Origin: JAEUJM01 sp041908445
GTDB taxonomy: Bacteria > Actinomycetota > Acidimicrobiia > Acidimicrobiales > DATDAH01
NCBI GenBank assembly: GCA_041908445.1
Contig: JAYRFK010000014.1
Span: 22,944 to 86,943, forward strand
Length of the DNA stretch: 64,000 nt
Direction: 5' to 3'
The notes under the pieces were generated by a model that worked only from the letters and a program-made list of their open reading frames with translations, searched no databases and had not been told where the DNA came from. Positions 1 to 7,698 of this stretch are shown here, one piece after another (position 1 is the first letter of the stretch; every line of letters begins with the position of its first letter). A program made the translations under genes and the position numbers.

Positions 1-724
1 TGACCCACCGCTCGGGCGGGACGACCGCGGCCATCTGGGCGTCGTCCGAGCGGGGCGTGGTGCCGTCCCGGGTCGTGGCCGCGGGTCGGCGGCGCACGGC
101 GCCCTTGGCGTGGGTGCCCGGCGCGTAGTGGAAGGGCCCCGCGCCGGCGTCGACGTCGTCGAGGGCGACGAAGACCTTGAGGATCTGGCGGTCCTCGGGG
201 TCACGGTGCCAGAGCTGCGACTGCACGGGGGCACGGTCGGTCACGAAGGTGTGCCAGACGTCCTGGTACCGCAGCCGCACGTGCATGCCGTAGTAGGCGT
301 GGACGATCCCGAGCACGGCCGGGTCGAGGGCGAAGCGGCCGAGGGGGCTCGCGGGATCCGGCGGTGCGCCGCCCAGCACCTCGACGACGAACGGCTTCTG
401 GGTGCCGTCATCGGGCGCGGCGAGGCGTGCCCGGGCCTCGGCGACTCGGTCCGCGTGCTCGGCCCGGGCCCGGTCGGCCGCCTCGAGCAGGGCGGTGGCG
501 CCGTCGGGGCCGAGCAGGGAGGCGAGGTCGGTCACGGCGATGCCGTCCCGGTCGAGCGCGGCCAGCACGCCGGCGGCGTCCGGGTCGAGGGGCTCGGGTG
601 ACCGCCGCCAGCGCACGGTGGGGCCGACGTTCACGCCGTAGCGCCACGTCGGGTCGGTGCGGTTCGCCACCCGTCGTGCCGATCGTTCCAGGCGGCGCGC
701 GATCGCCCGGGGTCCCACGCTCAC
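1..724 (-). CDS. Phytanoyl-CoA dioxygenase (PhyH)-like protein, partial at left edge
   Basis: Translating the minus strand from GTG 724 gives 241 codons open to the window edge. The family is non-haem Fe(II)/2-oxoglutarate oxygenases that hydroxylate small molecules, lipids or sugars. The first part of the iron site is visible: H173-x-D175 in the string LWHRDPED, followed by the typical YAPGTH turn near residue 200. The second histidine and the 2OG-binding arginine lie beyond the window. Residues about 1-55 are basic and not recognised. GTG 724 was chosen because it overlaps the stop of the upstream GT2 gene as GTGA, the usual junction here; GTG 718 is an in-frame alternative. It is the last gene seen of the long minus-strand glycan operon, so the substrate may be a glycan, lipid or nucleotide sugar. 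Function beyond the fold is not known. Confidence 0.8.
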   Translation of the reverse strand, partial: MSVGPRAIARRLERSARRVANRTDPTWRYGVNVGPTVRWRRSPEPLDPDAAGVLAALDRDGIAVTDLASLLGPDGATALLEAADRARAEHADRVAEARARLAAPDDGTQKPFVVEVLGGAPPDPASPLGRFALDPAVLGIVHAYYGMHVRLRYQDVWHTFVTDRAPVQSQLWHRDPEDRQILKVFVALDDVDAGAGPFHYAPGTHAKGAVRRRPAATTRDGTTPRSDDAQMAAVVPPERWV

Positions 725-1740
725 CGCCCTCGGCGCACGCGGCGCTCGAGGCGGGGTCGCAGCACGCGCTCGGTCACCCGGGTGCGCAGGCCCCACGGGA
801 GGCGGCTCGCGAGCGGGGAGCGGCCCACCGGGGCGACCGCCCGTGCGGCCGGGCCGGTGTCGGCGGGAGCGGCAGGGTCGGGCGCGGTGGCTCGGATCGC
901 GGCGAGCTCGGCGTCCATCCAGGGCTCGACCACGTTGCCCATGTGGTGCGCGAAGGCCCGACTCGTCGTGAGGCGCCAACGGCCCAGGCGGTCGGCGGGC
1001 TCGTCGAGCCACCGGGTCTCGGACCCGCCCACCGCCCGGCGGGACGGTTCTGGCGGGGTGGCCGCGAGCACGTCGCGGCGCAGGGTGAGCACCCAGTGCG
1101 GCGCGCCGATGCAGGCGGTGACCCCGGCTCGGCGGACGACGAGCTGGTGGCGGCGCCACTCGTCCGGGAACAGGTCCGGCCGGTCGATGCTGGCCGCGAA
1201 CCGGTCGAGGTCGGCGCCGTCGACCACGGAGTCCACGGTGAGCTCACGGGACGCCAGTGCGCCGAACAGCGTCGCCGACGTCAGGTGGAACGCCCCAGGC
1301 GGGCTCGGGAACAGCGAGGCGAAGCCGCACTCGGGGAACGTGGTGAACAGCTCCTCGACGGCGTCGACCCAGCCGGCCCGGAAGAGGATGTCGGCGTCGG
1401 TGATCGTGACGAGCGGCTCGAACGAGGCCCGCGCCACCCCGAGCACGGAGTCGACCTTGCCGCGGTTCGGGTGCTGGAGCACGACCTGGTCGACCCAGCC
1501 GGCGTCCTGGCACGCCCGGAGGTCGTCGACCACCTCGGGGCAGGAGCCGTCCGAGACGAGGGTGACGGCCACGCGCCCTGCGGCGGTCAGGCGCAACGAT
1601 TCGAGGCAGCGGGCGAGCACCTCCCGGGCCTCGGCGAAGTACCCGTCGAGGGACGGGATGTGGACCGGGACCACCACCCGGTGGGCGCCGAAGGCCGGGA
1701 GGTCGCCGGCCTCCTTGGCCGGGTGGACCCCGCTCCTCAC
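721..1740 (-). CDS. Family 2-type glycosyltransferase
   Basis: 339 aa. The N-terminus reads VVVPVHIPS, the first strand of a GT-A (GT2) fold, and a DAD motif in VTITDADILF near residue 100 supplies the divalent-metal/nucleotide-sugar site. This predicts an inverting, cytoplasmic glycosyltransferase using an NDP-sugar. No transmembrane segment is seen. The GTG start at 1740 overlaps the stop of the upstream GT4 gene by GTGA, so the two are translationally coupled. The open frame continues upstream to 2076, but that part is low-complexity Arg/Gly/Pro and antisense-like, so the shorter start is preferred. Donor and acceptor cannot be told from sequence. Confidence 0.82.
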   Translation of the reverse strand: MRSGVHPAKEAGDLPAFGAHRVVVPVHIPSLDGYFAEAREVLARCLESLRLTAAGRVAVTLVSDGSCPEVVDDLRACQDAGWVDQVVLQHPNRGKVDSVLGVARASFEPLVTITDADILFRAGWVDAVEELFTTFPECGFASLFPSPPGAFHLTSATLFGALASRELTVDSVVDGADLDRFAASIDRPDLFPDEWRRHQLVVRRAGVTACIGAPHWVLTLRRDVLAATPPEPSRRAVGGSETRWLDEPADRLGRWRLTTSRAFAHHMGNVVEPWMDAELAAIRATAPDPAAPADTGPAARAVAPVGRSPLASRLPWGLRTRVTERVLRPRLERRVRRGR

Positions 1741-2957
1741 CGGCCCGCCCGCGACGCGGCCAGACGGGTCAGGAAGCCGGTCAGGTCCGCCAGGTACCGG
1801 TCGAGGGTGAAGTGCTGCTCGACCTGGTCCCGTGCCGCCCGGCCGCGGGCGGCACACCGGTCGGGGTCGCCGAGCAGGTCGACGACGGGCCCGACGAAGG
1901 CGTCCTCGACGCCGGGGTCGGCCACCAGCTCGACCCCGCCCTCGTGCAGCTCGCGCACGACCGGCGAGTCCGCGGCGACGCACGGCAGGCCGGTGGCCAT
2001 GGCCTCGAGCAGCGACAGGGGGTGGCCCTCGTCCTGCACCGACGGGAAGGCGTAGAGGTCCGCGGCGGCCAGGCACCCCGGCACCTCGTCGCGGTCGACC
2101 GCCCCCTCGAAGCGGACGTGGTCGCGCAGGCCCAGGCGCTGCACCTGGCGGCCGAGCCGCTCCCGATAGCCGGGGTCACCCCCGCCGACGAGCCAGAGGA
2201 GCGCATCCGGCCGGGCCTCGAGCACCCTCGGCCAGGAGTGCACGAGCAGGTGGGCGCCCTTGCTGGGCGCGAGCCGGGCGAGGGCCAGCACGACCGGCGC
2301 GCCCTCGGGCAGGCGCCACCGCCGCCGGGCCTCGGCCTGCTCGGCCGGGCCGGGGGGTGCGAAGCGCTCGGGGTCGACGCCGTTCGGGCACACGAGCACG
2401 AGCGGCTCGTAGGCGTAGACCTGGTCCCGGTCCGCCCGGTAGGAGGACCGGGTGAGGGTGATGACCGCGTCGAAGGCGGTGAGCCGGTACACGTCGCGGG
2501 CGGCGGCCGGGGGGAGGTGGTAGCTGCGCCCGTGCTGCGAGAGCACCAGGGCGACGTCATCGGGCACCTGCTGGCGCAGGAACGACCCGAGCTTGTAGTC
2601 GTCCCACACCACCACGACGGGGGGTCGCGCCTCGCCGAGCAGCGCCGCGACCTCCAGGGCGTAGCGGATGCGGTCCCGGGACCCCATGCCGTCGAAGGCG
2701 AGGCGGCGCACCCGCTCGGGGAGCCGCAGCACCGCGGCGGAAGCCCGCGGGGTGTCGGCGGGGCCCACGAGCACCGTGCCCTGCGGGTCGCCGGGCGGGA
2801 GGGGTCCGTCCCAGTAGCTGACCGCCACCTGGTGCGGTGGCCCGGGCCGGGCCACGAGCGCCTGCACCAGCGAGTTGTACGACCCCGGGGCGAACGGCGG
2901 CGAGAAGCTCAGGTGCACGACGTCCGCGCCCGCCAGGCGCTGGGCCGACGGGCTCAC
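1737..2957 (-). CDS. GT4 family glycosyltransferase (GT-B fold)
   Basis: 406 aa. The C-terminal half carries a classic retaining GT4 signature: a VCPNGVDPERF loop, an LARLAPSKGAHLLV donor-phosphate segment with the conserved lysine, and an E-x7-E-like stretch in DEGHPLSLLEAMA. The N-terminal half (VVHLSFSPPFAPGS) is the acceptor domain. It probably transfers a sugar from an NDP- or GDP-donor to a lipid-linked glycan at the inner face of the membrane. The GTG start at 2957 has an AGGAG-like site about 8 nt upstream and lies inside the last of three direct repeats that separate this gene from fkbM. The ORF extends upstream, but that part overlaps fkbM in another frame and looks like shadow sequence. 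Confidence 0.85.
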   Translation of the reverse strand: MSPSAQRLAGADVVHLSFSPPFAPGSYNSLVQALVARPGPPHQVAVSYWDGPLPPGDPQGTVLVGPADTPRASAAVLRLPERVRRLAFDGMGSRDRIRYALEVAALLGEARPPVVVVWDDYKLGSFLRQQVPDDVALVLSQHGRSYHLPPAAARDVYRLTAFDAVITLTRSSYRADRDQVYAYEPLVLVCPNGVDPERFAPPGPAEQAEARRRWRLPEGAPVVLALARLAPSKGAHLLVHSWPRVLEARPDALLWLVGGGDPGYRERLGRQVQRLGLRDHVRFEGAVDRDEVPGCLAAADLYAFPSVQDEGHPLSLLEAMATGLPCVAADSPVVRELHEGGVELVADPGVEDAFVGPVVDLLGDPDRCAARGRAARDQVEQHFTLDRYLADLTGFLTRLAASRAGR

Positions 2958-2997
2958 GCCCCCCGCTCCTGGTTCACGCCCCGGCGGTTCACGCCCC
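2951..2997. repeat. Three 12-bp direct repeats at a gene junction
   Basis: Copies of GGYTCACGCCCC (plus strand) lie at 2951-2962, 2971-2982 and 2986-2997, identical except for one C/T. On the coding strand each contains GGGGCGTGA. The copy nearest fkbM holds its TGA stop, and the copy farthest downstream holds the GTG start of the next GT4 gene. The repeats account for most of the 31-bp gap between the two genes. Confidence 0.8.
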
Positions 2998-3753
2998 GGG
3001 ACCCCGCAGCGTGAGCAGGCCGGCCGGGAGGCCGTCGGGGGAGGGGGCGTCCTCGGCGGTCCACCCCCAGGCCGTCGCCACCGCCCGGGCCCGGGCGCGG
3101 TTGTCCTCGCCGTGGTACTCGACGAGCAGCACGGGGGCCGTCGGCCAGGCCGCGGGACCGGCCGAGGCCTCGAGCACCTCGCCCTCGGCGCCCTCGATGT
3201 CGAGCTTGACCAGGGTGGGGGCGGCCCGCAGCACCAGGTCGTCCAGGCGGTGGGCGGCCACCTCCAAGGTGGCGACGGCGGGCTTGGCGTGGCTCCACGT
3301 GGGGTCGCCCAGGCGGCCGTTGGCCAGGTTCCGGGTGAGCTGCAACGTGGCCCGTCCGGTGTGGGGCGCAACCGCCCCCGCCACGACCTCGACGGGAAGG
3401 TCGGGGTTGAGGGCCTGGCGGTCGGCGATCGTGGCGAGGTTGTCGGGATGGGGCTCCACCGCGACGACCCGCCCGGCGGGGCCGACGAGGGACTTGGCCA
3501 CGAAGCTCAGGTAGCCGCTGTTGGCGCCCAGGTCGAGCACGTGGTCGCCGCGCCGCACGTGCTCGACCAGCCGGGCGACGAGCTCGGGCTCGTAGGTGCC
3601 CGCCGCCATGGCCGCGGGGTACCGGTCGTCGTGGCGCCACCGCAGGCGGCCGCCGCCCGGCAGCGCGACCTCGACCACCCGCTGGCGTCGCCAGCGGGAC
3701 CGGGCCTCCCGGGCGGCGCGTCGCACCGGGTCGCCGAGGCGGGCCGTGCTCAC
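2989..3753 (-). CDS. FkbM-family SAM-dependent methyltransferase
   Basis: 254 aa. Motif I is VLDLGANSGYLS (about residues 60-71), followed by the acidic motif II VVAVEPHP and the family-typical LVKLDIEGAEGEVL near residue 180, all hallmarks of FkbM methyltransferases. FkbM proteins O-methylate hydroxyls of sugars or polyketides, and in surface glycan loci they usually cap or decorate a sugar. It sits between two GT4 genes in the minus-strand operon. The GTG start 3753 overlaps the upstream stop as GTGA. The longer frame to 4854 is low-complexity and rejected. The methylated sugar is unknown. Confidence 0.85.
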   Translation of the reverse strand: MSTARLGDPVRRAAREARSRWRRQRVVEVALPGGGRLRWRHDDRYPAAMAAGTYEPELVARLVEHVRRGDHVLDLGANSGYLSFVAKSLVGPAGRVVAVEPHPDNLATIADRQALNPDLPVEVVAGAVAPHTGRATLQLTRNLANGRLGDPTWSHAKPAVATLEVAAHRLDDLVLRAAPTLVKLDIEGAEGEVLEASAGPAAWPTAPVLLVEYHGEDNRARARAVATAWGWTAEDAPSPDGLPAGLLTLRGPGA

Positions 3754-5030
3754 GACGACGCCGCCACCGCCGGCGCCGGGCGGGCCCGCTCCCGCTCGGC
3801 CCGGAGCGCGGACCAGAGGGCCACGAGGCACCGCCGGTTCGCCGCCTCCGTGTTGCGGTCCCGGTAGCGCGCCCGTGCCGCGTCGCCGAGGGACCGGCGC
3901 GTGCCGGGGTCGTCCACCAGCCGCGTCAGTGCGGTGGCGAGGCCGTCGACGTCGCCCACGTCCACCCGGAGGCCCTCCCGGCCGTCCCGCACGCGGTCGG
4001 GCATGGCGCCGCAGGGGGTCGTCACCACCGGCAGGCCGGCGGCCATGGCCTCGACCCCGGTGATCGGCCCACCTTCCTCGATCGAGCACACCGCGAAGGC
4101 GTCGAGGCCCCGGTAGAAGTCGACCCGGTCCTCGACGAACCCCCGGAAGTCGACCCGGTCGGCGATCCCGAGGTCGGCGGCGAGGGCCCGGAGCGGGGCG
4201 TCGAGCGCGCCCGTGCCCGCCACGACGAGCACCGCGGCGGGCCGGTCGGCGGCCACCCGGGCGAACGCCGCCAGCAGCGTGTCGAGGCCCTTCTCGGGGC
4301 TCAGCCGGCAGAGCGAGCCGATCACGACGGGCCCGTCGGACCCGGCGGTGGTGGGCCGCGCCACCGCCAGCAGGTCCGCCTCGAGCTCGTCCGCCCACTG
4401 CTCGACCACGGTCACCTCGCCCCGGTACCCGAACCGGCGGCGGACGTCGTCGCCCTGCGACTCGGACATGACGACGACGCGGTCGCAGCGGTTCACCACC
4501 CGGGCGAAGCCCGCCAGGTCGGGACGGCGGGCGTAGGCGTCGGTCACCTGCGCGATCTCGTTGTAGGCCACCGGGACGCCGGCGTCGGCCGCGGCCTCGA
4601 CCAGGTTGGCCACGAAGGCCTTGGGCTTGCCGTAGGCGTACACGACGTCGGCCGAGGCCAGCAGCGCGGCGCCGTCCTCCCGCCAGAAGCGCTCGAGGGC
4701 GGGCCGGGCGCGGTCGAGCGCGAGGGTCGCCCGCCGGTCGGCGTCGGGGAGGCGGCGGTCGACGAGCGTGGCCCGGGCGCCGGCGACGAGCCGGACGACC
4801 CGGGTGGACGGTCGGGCCCGCCAGGCCCGCTCGGCATCGGTGACGTCGGCCCACTCGGCGAGCCGGGGGCCGAGCTCGCCGCCCGGCGGGATCGGGCGCG
4901 GGGTCACGACCGTGACCCGGTACCCCGCCTCGGCACCGATCCGGGCGTGGGCGAGCACGTGGTTCTCGAGGCCACCGTGGCCCCCGAGGAACGCCGGCAC
5001 CAGGAGCAGGTGGGGGCGGGGCTCAGCCAT
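3750..5030 (-). CDS. GT4 family glycosyltransferase
   Basis: 426 aa, ATG start. The N-terminal domain begins LLLVPAFLGGHGGLENHVLAHA, the glycine-rich loop of GT-B enzymes. The C-terminal domain has SLCRLSPEKGLDTLL (donor-phosphate lysine) and CSIEEGGPITGVEAMAAGLPVV, with the E-x7-E spacing of retaining GT4 enzymes. Length and architecture are normal for the family. It starts 8 bases inside the 3' end of wzt and ends overlapping fkbM, so it is translated within the same operon. A sugar-chain-building role at the cytoplasmic face is likely; the sugar is not predictable. Confidence 0.87.
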   Translation of the reverse strand: MAEPRPHLLLVPAFLGGHGGLENHVLAHARIGAEAGYRVTVVTPRPIPPGGELGPRLAEWADVTDAERAWRARPSTRVVRLVAGARATLVDRRLPDADRRATLALDRARPALERFWREDGAALLASADVVYAYGKPKAFVANLVEAAADAGVPVAYNEIAQVTDAYARRPDLAGFARVVNRCDRVVVMSESQGDDVRRRFGYRGEVTVVEQWADELEADLLAVARPTTAGSDGPVVIGSLCRLSPEKGLDTLLAAFARVAADRPAAVLVVAGTGALDAPLRALAADLGIADRVDFRGFVEDRVDFYRGLDAFAVCSIEEGGPITGVEAMAAGLPVVTTPCGAMPDRVRDGREGLRVDVGDVDGLATALTRLVDDPGTRRSLGDAARARYRDRNTEAANRRCLVALWSALRAERERARPAPAVAASS

Positions 5031-6321
5031 CGGCGGGGTGCCGGTCGTGCCAGCGGTGGGGCATGACGAACTGCCCGTACAGCATCTTCTTCGGCACCTT
5101 GCCCGAGCCGAAGACGTCGGACTCGACCACGGTCACCTCGCCGGCGCGCTCCACCTCGTCGCACAGCTCGTCGTTGGAGATCAGGTAGGCGTCGTAGGTG
5201 TACTCCCCGGGTGGCAGCAGCACCTGGGGCACCTCGCAGAAGATCGAGCCCGCCGAGGGCACCTCCTCGAAGTGGATGCCGGCGAGGTAGGTCGACACCG
5301 TGAAGAGGCGGTTGCCGATCTGGTCGGTGAACTTCAGCTCGAAGATCGGGTTGCGGATGGGCCGGTCGAGCTCGGCCTCGTACTCGATCTCGAACACCGT
5401 CGGCGCGCCGCACTGCAGCACCGGCATCGGGGCGCCGTGCTCGTCGTGGAGGTGCACGGCGGTCACCCGCGCCCGCCCCGAGCCGCGGCGGTCGTCCCGG
5501 GTGGACAGGTCGCCCTCCTGTTCGGGGAGCACCGCGGCCAGGTAGCGGCGCACGCCCTCCACCGGCGGGCCCATGTAGGTCAGCTCGCCGTGGTGCAGGA
5601 CGATCGAGCGGTGGCAGAGGTTCTCGATGGCGGCCATGTTGTGGCTCACCAGCAGCACGGTGCGGCCCTCGGCGGCGACCTCGCTCATCTTGCCCAGGCA
5701 GCGCTTCTGGAACGAGGCGTCGCCCACGGCGAGCACCTCGTCGACGAGCAGGACCTCGGGCTCGAGGTGGGCCGCCACCGCGAAGGCCAGGCGCAGGCCC
5801 ATCCCGCTCGAGTAGCGCTTGATGGGGGTGTCGAGGAACTTCTCGACCTCCGCGAAGGCCACGATCTCGTCGAGCTTGCGGTCGATCTCGGCCCGCCGCA
5901 TGCCCAGGATGGCGCCGCTCAGGTAGACGTTCTCGCGGCCGGTCAGCTCGGAGTGGAAGCCGGTGCCGACCTCGAGCAGCGAGCCCACCCGGCCGCGGAT
6001 CACGACCTGGCCCTCGGTGGGGTCGGTGATGCGGGCCAGGATCTTCAGCAGCGTGCTCTTGCCGGCGCCGTTGCGCCCGATGACCCCGAGGACCTCGCCC
6101 ACCGGCAGGTCGAAGCTGACGTCCTTCAGGGCCCACAGGTGCGCCCGCCTGGCGCGTTCGTCCTCGCCGCCCTCGTCGGTCCCGCCCCGCCGCGCCATGC
6201 GGCGGAAGGGGCGGGCGGCCACGTCGGTGACGGCCTCCCGGAAGGTCTGGGTGCCCTGGAGCGTCTGGCCGAGCGTGTAGTACTTCGAGAGGTCGCGGAC
6301 CTCGATGGCCGGTGCGGTCAC
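5023..6321 (-). CDS. wzt: Wzt-like ABC transporter ATPase with C-terminal carbohydrate-binding domain
   Basis: 432 aa. The ATPase domain (about residues 5-265) has Walker A GRNGAGKST, signature KRYSSGMGLRLAFA, Walker B EVLLVDEVLAVGD and the switch histidine in LLVSHN. After it comes an extra domain of about 160 residues rich in beta-type sequence (ARVTAVHLHDEHG onward), matching the Wzt C-terminal domain that, in known systems, recognises the modified non-reducing end of the glycan before export. Its permease partner is wzm at 11321-12259, separated by four genes of the same operon. Start GTG 6321 overlaps the upstream stop (GTGA). The domain implies export of a finished, end-capped chain. 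Confidence 0.92.
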   Translation of the reverse strand: MTAPAIEVRDLSKYYTLGQTLQGTQTFREAVTDVAARPFRRMARRGGTDEGGEDERARRAHLWALKDVSFDLPVGEVLGVIGRNGAGKSTLLKILARITDPTEGQVVIRGRVGSLLEVGTGFHSELTGRENVYLSGAILGMRRAEIDRKLDEIVAFAEVEKFLDTPIKRYSSGMGLRLAFAVAAHLEPEVLLVDEVLAVGDASFQKRCLGKMSEVAAEGRTVLLVSHNMAAIENLCHRSIVLHHGELTYMGPPVEGVRRYLAAVLPEQEGDLSTRDDRRGSGRARVTAVHLHDEHGAPMPVLQCGAPTVFEIEYEAELDRPIRNPIFELKFTDQIGNRLFTVSTYLAGIHFEEVPSAGSIFCEVPQVLLPPGEYTYDAYLISNDELCDEVERAGEVTVVESDVFGSGKVPKKMLYGQFVMPHRWHDRHPADG

Positions 6322-7670
6322 GGGTGCGCCACCCCCGGGCGTCGGCCGGTGGCGGCGTCCGTGGCGAGCGTCGGTACCGGGGTCGCCACCAGGTCCGCCA
6401 CCAGGGTGGCGACCGTCGTGCCCACGGCGGTCGGGGTCAGCGGGGCGATGACCGAGGGGGTCGGTGCGAGGCCGTCGAGCGCCCTGGCCCGCCAGGCCTC
6501 CCACAGCGTGGTGACGGCACCGACGATGCCGTCGCGGTCGTCCGGGTCGACCCGGAGCGGATACGCCTCCCCCATGAGGTCGGAGGCTACGGACTCGCGC
6601 GGGCTCAGGGCGAGCACGGGCCGACCGGTCCCGAGGTAGTCGGCCAGCTTGCCGGGGAAGAAGGGGCTCTCCGGGCCCGCGGCCTCGACGAGCACCGTGG
6701 CGGTCGCGCCGGCGGCGAGGGCGAGCGAGGTGGCCTGGGTGGTGCGCCCGACGTGGCGCCACAGCCGGCCGTCGGCCTCGAGGCGGTCGGCCAGGTCGGC
6801 GACGCCGTCGGTGGCGCCCGGCGTCGCGGGGCCGGCGAGGACGAGCCGGGTCGCCGCCCGCCGCTCGGCGTCGCCCTCGGTGAACGCCGCCACCGCGGCG
6901 AGGAGGGCGTCGACCTTGCGGTGCCGCAGGAGGGTGCCGGTGTGCACGAGGGTGAACGGACGGTCGAGGGCGGCCGCCACCAGCGACCGGTCGGCCCCCG
7001 GCGGGGGCGTCGCCGGGCCGAGGACGTGGGGGACGACGTGGGACCGCGCGCGCCGGCCGGCGTCGTGGCCGACGACCCAGTCGCGCAGGCGGTCGCTGGG
7101 GAAGGTGAGGGCGTCGGCCCGACGCAGGATCTCCTCGTGGCCCCGCTCCTGGCGGCGGAGGGCACGGGTCGGTGAGGGCCGGTAGGGCTCGGGCCAACGG
7201 CCCGCGGGCCAGGGGTCGTGGTAGTGGGCGGCCCAGGGCACCTCGGGGTCGAGGCGGGCGACGGCCAGGTGCGGCTCGAAGCCACCGCCGGCGCCACGGG
7301 TCATCACGAGCGCCGGGTCGTGGCGGGCGATCGCCGCGACGAGCGCGTCCCGCCACGCCGCGACCGAGCGGCGGTACCAGGTGGGGTGGCCGTCCACCCA
7401 GGTGCCGGCCAGGTCGATGCCCGCCCAGAGGCGGCGGCCGACGCCGCCGGTCGGGCGCCGCGGGAGCGTGTCGACGTGCTCGAGGGGCCCGTCGAACCAG
7501 GGCAGCGCACGACGCAGCCCGGTGGCGTCGGTCGACTCGTCGCTCGTGACCACCGCCACCGTGAGGCCGGCACCCACCATGGCCGCGAGGGTGCGGGCGG
7601 TGCAGATGCCCTCCGACGTCGCGTCCGGGTGGAGCCGCTTCGCGGCCAGGAGCACCACGTCCGTGCTCAC
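6318..7670 (-). CDS. Glycosyltransferase, GT-B type
   Basis: 450 aa. The N-terminus (VVLLAAKRLHPDATSEGI) looks like the first GT-B strand and loop. The middle has HYHDPWPAGRW, and the C-terminal Rossmann domain shows LVHTGTLLRHRKVDALL and a segment ESPFFPGKLADYLGTGRPVLAL, typical of diverged GT4-like enzymes in which PGKL-DYL replaces the usual E-x7-E region. No membrane segment is seen. Start GTG 7670 follows a 28-base gap after asnB. Likely transfers one sugar of the exported glycan. Assignment to a GT family is by fold motifs only. Confidence 0.75.
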   Translation of the reverse strand: MSTDVVLLAAKRLHPDATSEGICTARTLAAMVGAGLTVAVVTSDESTDATGLRRALPWFDGPLEHVDTLPRRPTGGVGRRLWAGIDLAGTWVDGHPTWYRRSVAAWRDALVAAIARHDPALVMTRGAGGGFEPHLAVARLDPEVPWAAHYHDPWPAGRWPEPYRPSPTRALRRQERGHEEILRRADALTFPSDRLRDWVVGHDAGRRARSHVVPHVLGPATPPPGADRSLVAAALDRPFTLVHTGTLLRHRKVDALLAAVAAFTEGDAERRAATRLVLAGPATPGATDGVADLADRLEADGRLWRHVGRTTQATSLALAAGATATVLVEAAGPESPFFPGKLADYLGTGRPVLALSPRESVASDLMGEAYPLRVDPDDRDGIVGAVTTLWEAWRARALDGLAPTPSVIAPLTPTAVGTTVATLVADLVATPVPTLATDAATGRRPGVAHP

Positions 7671-7698
7671 CCGGGACCCCCGCGCCCTCGCCCGAGGC

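Noticed and set aside
364..2055. Plus-strand open frames at the left end (including 110-601)
   Set aside because: They oppose the PhyH-like and GT2 genes, whose active-site motifs are clear on the minus strand; the translations are Arg/Gly/Ala-rich.
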